DNA of 64,000 nt. It comes from Limnochorda sp. LNt (GTDB lineage Bacteria > Bacillota > Limnochordia > Limnochordales > Geochordaceae). How positions within the stretch are numbered: the first letter of the stretch is position 1; each line of letters begins with the position of its first letter. Positions 20,525-28,662 of this stretch are shown one piece after another. A program made the translations under genes and the position numbers. The stretch spans positions 2,170,001-2,234,000 of the forward strand of contig NZ_CP141614.1 in NCBI RefSeq assembly GCF_035593265.1, read 5' to 3'. The notes beneath the pieces were generated by a model that made no database searches, was not told the DNA's origin, and saw only the letters and a list, made by a program, of their open reading frames with translations.

Positions 20525-21711
20525 GTGCCGCCCCCGTGCCGGCGCCGCCGGCCCCCATCGCGGTGCGGGCGGCGGTCCTGGAGGACGTGGGCGGCCCGCT
20601 GCGGGTCGAGACCGTCGAGCTCGATCCCCCCGGGCCGGGCGAGGTACGGGTGCGAGTGGCAGCCGCCGGCGTCTGCCGCAGCGACCTCCACGTCCTGCAC
20701 GGGACGCTCCCAGTGCCGCTACCCGCCGTGCTGGGCCACGAAGGCGCCGGCATCGTGGAGTCAGTGGGGCCCGGCGTCACCCGGGTGCGTCCGGGCGATC
20801 CCGTCGTCTTCAACTGGGTGCCGGGCTGCGGACGGTGCCACTACTGCCGCATCGGGCGGCCCGATCTGTGCGATGCGGCCTTCGACATGCAGGTGAGCGG
20901 CACGCTGCCGTCGGGCGAGACCCGCTTCCGGCTGGGCGGGCGGGCGCTGCACCACTTCTCGGGCGTCTCCTGCATGGCCGAGGCGACGGTGGTGCCCGAG
21001 GCGGGCGTCGTCCCCATCCCGCCGGGCATCCCCCTCGAGCGCGCCGCACTGGTGGGATGCGCCGTCACCACCGGCTACGGAGCCGTCGTCCACACCGCCG
21101 GCGTACGGCCGGGGACGAGCGTCGCGGTGCTGGGGTGCGGCGGGGTCGGCCTCAACGTCATCCAGGCCGCCCGCCTGGCCGGCGCCCACCCCATCATCGC
21201 CATCGACGTGCGCCCCGACAAGCTCGCGCTGGCCCGCCGCTTCGGCGCCACCCACACCGTCGACGCCGGCCGCAGCGAGGATGTCATCACCCCCGTGCTG
21301 GAGCTGACCGACGGGCTGGGCGCGGACTACGCGTTCGAGGTGATCGGGCGGCCGGAGACCATCGCGGCCGCCTACGGCGCCGTGCGCAAGGGCGGCACGG
21401 CCGTAGTGGTGGGCGTGGCGGCGCCGCACGAGGAGGTGGCCATCAACGCCTTCTCGCTGCCGTCGCAGTCCAAGGTGCTGACGGGCACCTGGTACGGGCG
21501 CTCCCGCCCCGACGTGGACATCCCCCGCATCCTCGCCCTGGTCCAGGCAGGCCGCCTCGACCTGGACGGGCTCGTCTCCGCCACGGTGCCGCTCGATGCG
21601 GTGGGCGAGGCCTTGGAGGCGCTCGAGTCGGGCCGGGCGGTGCGCACCGTCATCCGCATGGGGGAGGCCGGGGACGCCGGGGAGGCCGGCGACGCCGCGG
21701 AAGGGAAGTGA
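20521..21711 (+). CDS. Zinc-dependent alcohol dehydrogenase (MDR family, class III-like)
   Basis: A 396-residue medium-chain dehydrogenase. The catalytic zinc ligands are Cys in AAGVCRSDLHV, His-Glu in LGHEGAGIVESVG and Cys in VGCAVTTGYGAV. The structural zinc site is GCGRCHYCRIGRPDLC. The NAD-binding motif is VLGCGGVGLNVIQAARLAGA near 205. It resembles NAD-dependent aryl/allylic or glutathione-independent class III-like alcohol dehydrogenases. It would oxidise an alcohol to the aldehyde used by the neighbouring ALDH, or reduce the decarboxylase product. The GTG overlaps the SCP2 stop (AAGGAG about 10 nt upstream). The C-terminal 15 residues are a low-complexity Gly/Glu/Ala/Asp repeat, probably a small local expansion. 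Confidence 0.92.
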   Translation: MSAAPVPAPPAPIAVRAAVLEDVGGPLRVETVELDPPGPGEVRVRVAAAGVCRSDLHVLHGTLPVPLPAVLGHEGAGIVESVGPGVTRVRPGDPVVFNWVPGCGRCHYCRIGRPDLCDAAFDMQVSGTLPSGETRFRLGGRALHHFSGVSCMAEATVVPEAGVVPIPPGIPLERAALVGCAVTTGYGAVVHTAGVRPGTSVAVLGCGGVGLNVIQAARLAGAHPIIAIDVRPDKLALARRFGATHTVDAGRSEDVITPVLELTDGLGADYAFEVIGRPETIAAAYGAVRKGGTAVVVGVAAPHEEVAINAFSLPSQSKVLTGTWYGRSRPDVDIPRILALVQAGRLDLDGLVSATVPLDAVGEALEALESGRAVRTVIRMGEAGDAGEAGDAAEGK

Positions 21712-21718
21712 CGCCTTC

Positions 21719-23218
21719 ATGGCCATCGACGGCGTGCGGCGCTGGGAGCGCCGCCTCTTCATCGACGGGGAGTGGGTCGCCGCCTCCGGCGGCGACCGCT
21801 CCTACCTCGTCATCGATCCGGCGACGGGCGAGGCCTTCGCCGAAGCCGCCGACGGCAGCCCCGCCGACGTGGACGCCGCCGTGCGAGCCGCCTCGGCCGC
21901 CATGGACGACGCTCGCTGGCTGGGCATCGACCCTCTCGAGCGCTCCCGCACCCTTCACCGCATCGCCCAGCTCATCCGGGAGCGCCAGGACCAGCTCGCC
22001 GACCTCATGACCCGCGAAAACGGCATGCCGGTCAGCTTCGCCCAGTGGCTGGAGATCCCCATGGCGGCCGATGTCTTCGACTACTTCGCCGCTCTGGTGC
22101 CGACCACCGGTGGCCGCACCCTCCCCTTCTCGCTGCCGGGCCCCCAGGGGCAGTACCTCCTGTTCACCCTCAAGGAGCCGGTGGGCGTGGTGGGCCTCAT
22201 CACCCCCTGGAACTTCCCCCTGCTGATGCCCGCCTGGAAGGTGGCCGCTGCCCTGGCCGCCGGCTGCTCGGCGGTGCTCAAGCCGGCGCCCGAGACGCCC
22301 TTCACGGCGCTGGCCCTGGCGGAGATCTGCGCCGAGGCCGGCGTGCCGCCCGGCGTCCTCAACGTCGTGCCCGGCGGCGACGAGACCGGGGCGGCGCTGG
22401 TGGCCCACCCCGGCGTGGCCAAGATCGCCTTCACCGGCGAGACGGCGACGGGGGCCAAGATCCTGGCGGCCGCCGCGCCCGACATCAAGCGGGTCACCCT
22501 GGAGTTGGGCGGCAAGTCGCCCAACATCGTCTTCGACGACGTGCCCCTGGAGGAGGCCGTCTCGGGGGCCGTCTTCGGCGTCTACCTCAACTCCGGGCAG
22601 GTCTGCCAGGCCGGCACCCGGGTGCTGGTGCAAGAGACCATCTACGAGCGCTTCGTCGAGGCGCTGGCTGAGCGGGTGCGCCAGCTCAAGGTGGGGCCCG
22701 GCCGCGATCCCGCCACCGACGTGGGGCCGGTCATCCGCGAGCACCAGCTCCGCCGCATCCTCGGCTACGTGGAGACGGGCACCCGTGAGGGGGCTCGCCT
22801 GGTCGTCGGCGGGCGCCGGCTCGAGGCGCTCGGGCCGGGCTACTTCGTCGAGCCCACCGTCTTCGCCGGCGTGACGGCCGAGATGACCATCGCCCGCGAG
22901 GAGATCTTCGGGCCGGTGGCGGCGGTCATCCCGTTCCGCGACGAGGCGCACGCCATCGAGCTGGCCAACCGGACCCTCTACGGGCTCGCGGCCGGCGTCT
23001 GGACCCGCGACGTCAAGCGGGCCCTGCGGGTGGCGCGCGGCGTCCGGGCCGGCACGGTCTGGGTCAACACCTATCAGGTGCTCTCGCCCACCGCCCCCTT
23101 CGGCGGCTACAGGCAGAGCGGCCTGGGCCGTGAGCTCGGCCCCGACGCATTGGAGCCCTACCTGGAGACCAAGACCGTCATCGTCGACCTCAACGAGGAG
23201 GCGCTGCGGTTCTTTTGA
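21719..23218 (+). CDS. NAD(P)-dependent aldehyde dehydrogenase
   Basis: A 499-residue ALDH-superfamily enzyme: RLFIDGEWV start, PWNFPLLMPAWKVAAALAAG (Asn near 160), FTGETATG near 240, the general base Glu262 in LELGGKSPN, the catalytic Cys296 in SGQVCQAGTR, and EEIFGPV near 396. It would oxidise the aldehyde made by the decarboxylase or the alcohol dehydrogenase to a carboxylic acid. The ATG at 21719 lies 7 bp after the upstream stop with GGAAGGGAAG ahead of it. With the hydroxyacid dehydrogenase, ThDP enzyme, SCP2 protein and alcohol dehydrogenase it forms one operon; the pattern resembles mandelate/benzoylformate-type or branched 2-keto acid breakdown. Confidence 0.94.
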   Translation: MAIDGVRRWERRLFIDGEWVAASGGDRSYLVIDPATGEAFAEAADGSPADVDAAVRAASAAMDDARWLGIDPLERSRTLHRIAQLIRERQDQLADLMTRENGMPVSFAQWLEIPMAADVFDYFAALVPTTGGRTLPFSLPGPQGQYLLFTLKEPVGVVGLITPWNFPLLMPAWKVAAALAAGCSAVLKPAPETPFTALALAEICAEAGVPPGVLNVVPGGDETGAALVAHPGVAKIAFTGETATGAKILAAAAPDIKRVTLELGGKSPNIVFDDVPLEEAVSGAVFGVYLNSGQVCQAGTRVLVQETIYERFVEALAERVRQLKVGPGRDPATDVGPVIREHQLRRILGYVETGTREGARLVVGGRRLEALGPGYFVEPTVFAGVTAEMTIAREEIFGPVAAVIPFRDEAHAIELANRTLYGLAAGVWTRDVKRALRVARGVRAGTVWVNTYQVLSPTAPFGGYRQSGLGRELGPDALEPYLETKTVIVDLNEEALRFF

Positions 23219-23270
23219 AGAAGGTCCCCGCTCGAGGGACGCCGTCGCGCGGGCAGAGGGGGACCGGCCC

Positions 23271-23825
23271 GTGCAAGCGCAGGGCCGACACGCCGACTAC
23301 GACCCGTCCGCCTGGTTCTACGACCGGCATTGGGGCGGCTTCAGCCGCCAGGTGTTGCCGGTCCTGGAGCGACTGGTCCTGGGGGAGCTCCCAGCCGGGG
23401 CTCGCATCCTCGATCTGTGCTGTGGCACGGGCCACTTGGCGGCGCTGCTGACGGAGCGGGGTTTCCGGGTGGTGGGGGTCGACGTATCGGCCGGGATGCT
23501 GGCCTTCGCCCGGGTCCACGCCCCCCAGGCCGACTTCGTGCTGGCCGACGCGCGTGACTTCGCCCTGCCCGAGGCGGTCGACGCGGCCGTCTCGCTCTAC
23601 GACTCCCTCAACCACATCCTCGCCCTCGACGAGCTGGCCCGGGTCTTCGTCAACGTGCGCCGGGTCCTCGTGCCGGGAGGAGCGGGACCTTCGGATGCCC
23701 TGGGGCCAGGGGCGGACGTTCTTCGTCGCCACCGTCCTCACGACGAGGTGGCCGCCGCCGACGCCGGCGCCGACGGCCGGGGCCGGGTAGCTCCCACGAA
23801 GCGGGCGCCCACCACCGCCACGTAG
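23271..23825 (+). CDS. Class I SAM-dependent methyltransferase, C-terminally truncated
   Basis: About 135 residues of a class I methyltransferase are clear: YDPSAWFYDRHWGGFSRQV, motif I ILDLCCGTGHLAALL, VVGVDVSAGMLAFARVHAP, FVLADARDFALP and SLYDSLNHIL, ending at RRVLVPGG. After about 23685 the frame continues into sequence antisense to the end of the FTR1 gene and shows no family similarity, so the last strands of the fold are missing. The GTG start has AGAGGGGGA upstream. The 3' end overlaps the convergent FTR1 gene by about 90 bp. It is most likely a deletion-truncated gene, probably non-functional. Confidence 0.6.
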   Translation: MQAQGRHADYDPSAWFYDRHWGGFSRQVLPVLERLVLGELPAGARILDLCCGTGHLAALLTERGFRVVGVDVSAGMLAFARVHAPQADFVLADARDFALPEAVDAAVSLYDSLNHILALDELARVFVNVRRVLVPGGAGPSDALGPGADVLRRHRPHDEVAAADAGADGRGRVAPTKRAPTTAT

Positions 23826-24577
23826 GCCACCCACGCCAGCACTTCCAGCAGCGACGGGTCGGCGTTGTAGCCGAAGAGCGCCTTCAAGAGAGAGCCGATG
23901 ACGCCGCTCTCGTCGAGGACCCCGCTCGTGTCCCACACACGCTCGACGACGACGGGCACCAGACCGGCCTCCTGGAGCTCGTGGATGCCCGATGCCAGCA
24001 GGCCGGCTGCCACCAACACCAGCAGCAGCCCGGTGTAGAAGAAGAACCGCCGCAGGTCGAGCCGCACCGACGCCCGGTACATGAGGTGCGCCAGGGCGAC
24101 TGCCCCCGCCAACCCGACCAGGGCGCCCGCGACGGCCCCGGCGTCGGGCTCCACGATGAAGACGGCTGCCAGGAAGAGGACGCTCTCGACCCCCTCCCGC
24201 AGCACCGCCACGAACGCCACGCTGGACAGCCCCAGCCGCTGGCCCGCCGACAGCGCCTGATCGACCCGCCGCTCCAGCTGCCCCCTGATGTGGCGGGCCT
24301 GGGACTGCATCCACAGGATCATGGACGTCAGGACGACCACGGCTGCCAGCAGGACGACGCCTTCGAAGATGGCCTCGGCCCTGCCCTCGAAGCCGCCGGC
24401 CACCACCCGGAAGAGGCCCGCCAGGGCAGCGCTGGCCACGACGGCGGCTGCCACGCCTCCCCAGACGTAGCGGGCATGGGCGGACTGACCGATCTTGCGG
24501 AGGTAACCCAGCAGGATGGCGACGATGAGGGCCGCCTCGAGGCCCTCGCGCAACATGATCAGGGCGGCTGCGCCCAC
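23738..24577 (-). CDS. FTR1-family high-affinity iron permease
   Basis: A 279-residue polytopic membrane protein with about seven helices. The two hallmark iron-binding motifs are REGLEAALI near residues 10-18 and REGVESVLF near 118-126; both are intact. The GTG at 24577 is chosen because family members start just before the first REGLE helix and because a good promoter lies about 27 bp upstream. The tail (PRPSAPASAAATSS) is low-complexity. FTR1 permeases move ferric or oxidised iron across the cytoplasmic membrane with an oxidase or EfeO-type partner; no such partner is seen nearby. It is a single gene whose 3' end overlaps the truncated methyltransferase. Confidence 0.93.
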   Translation of the reverse strand: MGAAALIMLREGLEAALIVAILLGYLRKIGQSAHARYVWGGVAAAVVASAALAGLFRVVAGGFEGRAEAIFEGVVLLAAVVVLTSMILWMQSQARHIRGQLERRVDQALSAGQRLGLSSVAFVAVLREGVESVLFLAAVFIVEPDAGAVAGALVGLAGAVALAHLMYRASVRLDLRRFFFYTGLLLVLVAAGLLASGIHELQEAGLVPVVVERVWDTSGVLDESGVIGSLLKALFGYNADPSLLEVLAWVAYVAVVGARFVGATRPRPSAPASAAATSS

Positions 24578-24603
24578 GTGTGGGGGCCCCCTCTCCGGGG
24601 GCG

Positions 24604-24633
24604 AGTATACGCGAGGGTATTTAGCCGCGTCAA
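24604..24633 (-). promoter_or_regulatory. Sigma-A-type promoter of the FTR1 gene
   Basis: On the minus strand, TTGACG (24628-24633) is followed after 18 bp by TATACT (24604-24609), the best promoter match in the window. Transcription would start near 24597, about 20 nt before the FTR1 GTG. No obvious Fur-box palindrome overlaps it. Confidence 0.7.
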
Positions 24634-24992
24634 CTATAAACCGGAGCAAGCGTTTCTCTCTGACAAGAGATTCTCTGTTGTCTACCGTTACCATTTGGCC
24701 CGCGCTGGATCCGGGCAACCGGGGGCTGGAGCTGAAGCTCGGCTCGCCGTCCCCGCTCGTGTATAACGGCCCCCTCTCGACGGCAGGCTGCTGCTCCAGC
24801 ACACCCGTCAGGATCTCCACTCCCACCGGGGCGAACGGCCGCAGGGCCGCTGGCTGTTCGCGCGAGAGGCGCACCATGACGACGCTGGCGTCGCCCCCCC
24901 GGGTCATCTCGGGGGAAACGAACGTCACCCTTGCGGGATAGGCCTGCGATTCGAGGTGCTCCAGCGTCAGCCGGCGCCTCTCCTCTGCCCTT
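24634..24992. other. Intergenic region between the M23 peptidase and FTR1 genes
   Basis: About 360 bp. One minus-strand frame stays open through it and contains a segment vaguely like the beta-domain of membrane-fusion proteins (RVTFVSPEM near 24920), but it has no credible start, ribosome site or full domain. I treat it as non-coding or a decayed fragment. Confidence 0.4.
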
Positions 24993-25790
24993 CTATGACT
25001 TGCCCTGGCACTCCAGGATGGGACTCCCAGCCACTCGGTCTCCCTTCTGCAGGAAGTCAGGGCTTGGTCTTTCCCCCGCGGACGGCCACCGTTTGAAGCG
25101 GGCAAACCCTACCGGGAGGAAGAGGGACTCGAAGCAATCCTGCCGGTCTTGTACCTGGAAATGCAGGTGTGGCTGGGTGAAATGACCCGAGTTGCCACAC
25201 TCCGCTATCTTCGGACCGCGGCGGACCCGCTCTCCTGGCCGGACGCAGATGCTGCCCCTTCGCAAGTGAGCGAGCAGCGAGTACTCATTGGCGGCATGCT
25301 GAATGACCACGAAGTTTCCGCGAATGTCCGGGGCCGTGAAATCGATGGTCCCCACGATGGGCCAATCCCGGATATCGTCCCGGACCTTTACCACTACTCC
25401 TTCGGCAGGAGCCAGGATCAGCGCACCGTAAGCAAAGTAATCCGTCAAGCGAACACCCTTTTCGGTGAACATGTGCCCACTTTCCTCAATCCGGACAAAG
25501 CCGTAGGCGTACCGCTGCTCGACCAGGTCCCAGGAATGGGAGGTTTCGGGGATCGTGCCACCATTCGCGACCAGCCACCATCCTTCAAAGGGCAGCGTAT
25601 ACTCGACCTGTTGGGCGTAGGTCTCCGGCTCAGGCAACCTTCCACCGAACCGAAGTGGGGCTTCACGAATGTTGCGGACTTGCCGGAGCGCTTGCTTCAT
25701 GACGTGCGGATTGAGGCGGCTCAAGCAGCTGGACAAACTCCAGAGAACATGCCCCGCGATGTCGCCGATGTCGTACCCTTGCGGCCGCAT
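24993..25790 (-). CDS. M23-family (LytM-type) metallopeptidase domain protein
   Basis: A 265-residue protein whose C-terminal half is an M23 peptidase domain. It has SHSWDLV near 96-102 (first zinc His and Asp), GVVVKVRDD near 145, NFVVIQHAANEYSLLAHLRRGS near 175-195 and QPHLHFQVQD near 222 (HxH). It carries the full zinc set, so it is probably active, cleaving peptidoglycan or another peptide. There is no signal peptide, which is unusual for this family. The ATG at 25790 has GAGGGGG upstream; an earlier ATG at 25823 would overlap the upstream DCC gene. Base composition is visibly lower in GC than the neighbours, suggesting acquisition with the adjacent DCC gene. Confidence 0.85.
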   Translation of the reverse strand: MRPQGYDIGDIAGHVLWSLSSCLSRLNPHVMKQALRQVRNIREAPLRFGGRLPEPETYAQQVEYTLPFEGWWLVANGGTIPETSHSWDLVEQRYAYGFVRIEESGHMFTEKGVRLTDYFAYGALILAPAEGVVVKVRDDIRDWPIVGTIDFTAPDIRGNFVVIQHAANEYSLLAHLRRGSICVRPGERVRRGPKIAECGNSGHFTQPHLHFQVQDRQDCFESLFLPVGFARFKRWPSAGERPSPDFLQKGDRVAGSPILECQGKS

Positions 25791-25806
25791 CCGAGCCCCC
25801 TCAGTG

Positions 25807-26322
25807 CTACGCGTGGTGGTCATCCGCCTGGGAGATGATACACGATGCGCGGGCGCACGCCTGGCCGTCCGGTATGACCAGTCTGTTATCGGCGAGCCAG
25901 CGGTATACCCTGGGGCCATACCCCATCTTGCGAAGTAGCCAGGCAACAGGTAGAAGGGGCCAGAAGACTGGCATGTACCTGAAGAGGGCTACGACAGCGT
26001 CGAACCCCCCATGCACCTCGTATCCTGCCTGGTTGAGTACAACGAGCTGCATCTCGCGTTCGACTGCATCCACCGTCAAACGGTACTTTTCGTATGACGT
26101 GTCGTGGCGAAATGACCGCACCTCCAGTGCGTGAAAGACGTCGAAGCCTTTCAGAATCTGCCCCGTGCGCCTGCAATAGGGGCAGTAGCCGTCTATGTAG
26201 ATGACCATCCTGGGGAGAACTCGCCGCAAGAAGCTCGATATGGTGACCCACTCCTCGTCGCGAAGGGTAAAGAGCACAAGGGTCATCATGATAGCGGAAA
26301 AGCTAACCAACCCCATGACCAC
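25807..26322 (-). CDS. DCC-family thiol-disulfide oxidoreductase-like protein (DUF393)
   Basis: A 171-residue protein. The DCC/DUF393 signature YIDGYCPYCRRTGQ at residues 42-55 provides a CxxC pair in a thioredoxin-like fold, followed by the typical VRSFRHD and MQLVVLNQAGYEVHGG segments and a hydrophobic segment near 112-130 (FRYMPVFWPLLPVAWLLRKM). An N-terminal hydrophobic stretch (2-20) may be a membrane anchor. The GTG at 26322 is used; the ATG two codons later or an internal ATG just before the DCC motif are alternatives. It lies just upstream of the M23 gene and shares its lower GC content. The substrate is unknown. Confidence 0.8.
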   Translation of the reverse strand: MVMGLVSFSAIMMTLVLFTLRDEEWVTISSFLRRVLPRMVIYIDGYCPYCRRTGQILKGFDVFHALEVRSFRHDTSYEKYRLTVDAVEREMQLVVLNQAGYEVHGGFDAVVALFRYMPVFWPLLPVAWLLRKMGYGPRVYRWLADNRLVIPDGQACARASCIISQADDHHA

Positions 26323-26735
26323 TGCAATGGCCGCGTTTACACCACCGCTCTTCCAACCGATCCTGGCAAGAGGGTAGGACGGGGAGCATGGGGCGGCGCA
26401 ACTTTGCCGGGATCGAAGGAAGCAGAATCATACCTTATTCCTGCCGTTGGCACCGTGCGTTCCCATCGTCTCGGCGCAGGACTCCTTCGTTCGTCGTCTC
26501 GCTTCGACTTACGGGTCCCCGTTTTCGTGGGTCGGCAATTCGAGACCATTTTGAATGTCATCCGACGTTTTCCGGAGGCGAACGGAACCCCTGCGATGCG
26601 GTCACGCTCCCGGCGGCAGGGGCCACGGCTCTACCGAATATGGTTACTTCACCGCCGGCCCCCGAGGGACCGGGGCCCGGGCTGGGAAACGGGCCAGATG
26701 GCCACGAGGCCAAGCCTGGGGGAGGGGGCGTCGCC
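26323..26735. other. Divergent intergenic region ahead of the oligopeptide ABC operon
   Basis: About 410 bp separating the minus-strand DCC gene from the plus-strand transporter operon, GC-poorer in its left part. It must hold promoters for both directions. TTGCCG near 26404 with ATCATA 17 bp later is only a weak candidate. I see no RNA or protein gene. Confidence 0.45.
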
Positions 26736-28625
26736 ATGCAAGGGGCCCAACAACGACCCTCGATGGTGGGGACCTGCCTGGTCGTCAGCCTGGTCGCCCT
26801 GTCGGTCGGCGCCGCGCTGACCCTCACGTCACCGCCGACCCCGGCCGGGGCTGCGCCGCGCCGCTCCGGCGACGTCTCCGGGGTCTACGCCGGCGAGCTG
26901 TCGACCATCAACTACCTCGTCACCGCCTCCACCTCGGAGCAGTCGGTGGCGGCCAACACCATCGACACCCTGGTCGAGTACGACCATCTCGGCATCATGC
27001 GGCCCGCCCTGGCCACCTCCTGGGAGGTGTCGCCCGACGGCCTCACGTGGACGTTTCACCTGCGCCGGGGCGTGATGTGGGTGACGCACCAGGGCAAAGA
27101 GTACGCCGAGGTGACAGCCCAGGACTGGGTCGACGCCCTGCGGTACTCCTTCGATCCGGCCAACGCCTCCCTCACCGCCAACGTGGCCTACCGGGTCATC
27201 AAGAACGGCGAGCCCTACTTCAAGGGCGAGATCACCGACTTCGACGAGGTGGGCGTCAAGGCCCTCGACCGGTACACCCTCCAGTACACCCTGGAGCGGC
27301 CCGTCCCGTACTTCCTGAGCATGCTCACCTACACGGCCTTCATGCCGGTCAACGGCAGGTTCCTGGCGGAGGTGGGCGACAGGTTCGGCACGGACAACGA
27401 GTTTCTGCTCTACAACGGCGCCTACATCTTCTCGGTCTGGGAGCCCCACAACATCCAGGTGTTCGTCAAGAACGACAAGTACTGGGACGCCGACAACGTC
27501 CACATCGACCGACTCGTCTTCCGCTACAACAAGGAGGCGTCGACCCTCGCCCCCGAGCTGTTCTTGCGCGGCCAGATCACCGGGGCGGCCATCCCCACCG
27601 CCGCGCTCGACGAGTGGATGAACGACCCGGTGCGCCGCAAGATGGTCCGGCCCGGCATGACCAACTTCTACACCTACTTCTACGCGTTCAACTTCGATCC
27701 CAAGTTCGCTCCCGAGTACGAGCCGGACAACTGGAGAGTCGCCGTCAACAACCGCAACTTCCGCAAGGCCATCTTCCACGGCCTCGACCGCCGCGCCGCC
27801 CTGCTCACCGAGGACCCGTACAACCCGGACCGCCTGCTCAGCAACACCATCACCCCCCGAAACTTCGCCGCCCACGGGGGCAAGGAGTACACGGAGATCG
27901 GCGCGCTCGCCGCCCTCTCCTGGCAGGACACCTTCGACCCCGAGCTGGCGCGGCAGTACCGGGACCGGGCCAGGCAGGAGCTGGCGGGCAAGGCCAGGTT
28001 TCCCGTCAAGGTGATGATGCCCTACAACACCTCCAGCACCTCCTGGACCAACCGGGTCCAGGTCATCGAGCAGCAGCTGGAGGACCTGCTGGGCCGGGAC
28101 TTCATCGACATCATTCCGGTGGGCTTCCCGCCGACGGGCTTCCTCAACGCGACCCGCCGGGCGGGCAACTACGCGCTGCAGGAGGTCAACTGGGGCCCCG
28201 ACTACGCCGACCCCGAGACCTACACGGACCCCTTCGTGCCGGGTGGCACCTACAACCGGCCCGAGATGGCCATCGGCTACACCGAGGCCAACGGCAAGAC
28301 CCGCTACGAAAACCTGGTCAGCGCCGCCAAGGCCGAGATCCTCGACATCGGCAGGCGCTACGAGCTCTTCGCCGAGGCCGAGGCTTTCCTGATCGAGGAG
28401 GCCTTCGTCATCCCGTACCGGGTCGGTGGCGGCGGCTACCTCGCCACCAGGCTGGAGCCTTTTACGTCGCCGTACGCGCCCTTCGGGGTCTCCGAGCTGC
28501 GGTACAAGGGCCAGGTGGTCATGGACCGGCCGATGGACTCCGAGGCCTTCGACGCGGCCTACCAGCGGTGGCTGCAGGAGCGGGCCGCCGCCCTGCGGCG
28601 GGAGGCGGCGGGGGCCGGGCAGTAG
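26736..28625 (+). CDS. Oligopeptide ABC transporter substrate-binding protein (OppA-like)
   Basis: A 629-residue exported binding protein of the SBP_bac_5 class. It has a signal segment at about 14-33 followed by PAGAA. The body has MRPALATSWEVSPDGLTWTFHLRRGVMW near 90-118, AQDWVDALRYSFDP near 130, NGAYIFSVWEP near 230 and ALQEVNWGPDYADPETYTDPF near 485. The last is the domain-I return strand that lines the ligand pocket. It is larger than typical dipeptide proteins and similar to OppA/XP-type oligopeptide receptors. The ATG at 26736 has GGAGGGGG about 8 nt upstream. It is the first gene of a complete importer operon (two permeases, fused ATPase). Confidence 0.93.
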   Translation: MQGAQQRPSMVGTCLVVSLVALSVGAALTLTSPPTPAGAAPRRSGDVSGVYAGELSTINYLVTASTSEQSVAANTIDTLVEYDHLGIMRPALATSWEVSPDGLTWTFHLRRGVMWVTHQGKEYAEVTAQDWVDALRYSFDPANASLTANVAYRVIKNGEPYFKGEITDFDEVGVKALDRYTLQYTLERPVPYFLSMLTYTAFMPVNGRFLAEVGDRFGTDNEFLLYNGAYIFSVWEPHNIQVFVKNDKYWDADNVHIDRLVFRYNKEASTLAPELFLRGQITGAAIPTAALDEWMNDPVRRKMVRPGMTNFYTYFYAFNFDPKFAPEYEPDNWRVAVNNRNFRKAIFHGLDRRAALLTEDPYNPDRLLSNTITPRNFAAHGGKEYTEIGALAALSWQDTFDPELARQYRDRARQELAGKARFPVKVMMPYNTSSTSWTNRVQVIEQQLEDLLGRDFIDIIPVGFPPTGFLNATRRAGNYALQEVNWGPDYADPETYTDPFVPGGTYNRPEMAIGYTEANGKTRYENLVSAAKAEILDIGRRYELFAEAEAFLIEEAFVIPYRVGGGGYLATRLEPFTSPYAPFGVSELRYKGQVVMDRPMDSEAFDAAYQRWLQERAAALRREAAGAGQ

Positions 28626-28662
28626 GCACCTGCTGACGGCCGGGGGGAGGCGCAGCAGCCGC

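Noticed and set aside
24634-24992. A membrane-fusion-protein fragment upstream of FTR1
   Set aside because: Only one weak motif; no start, ribosome site or flanking domain, and the FTR1 promoter lies at its edge.
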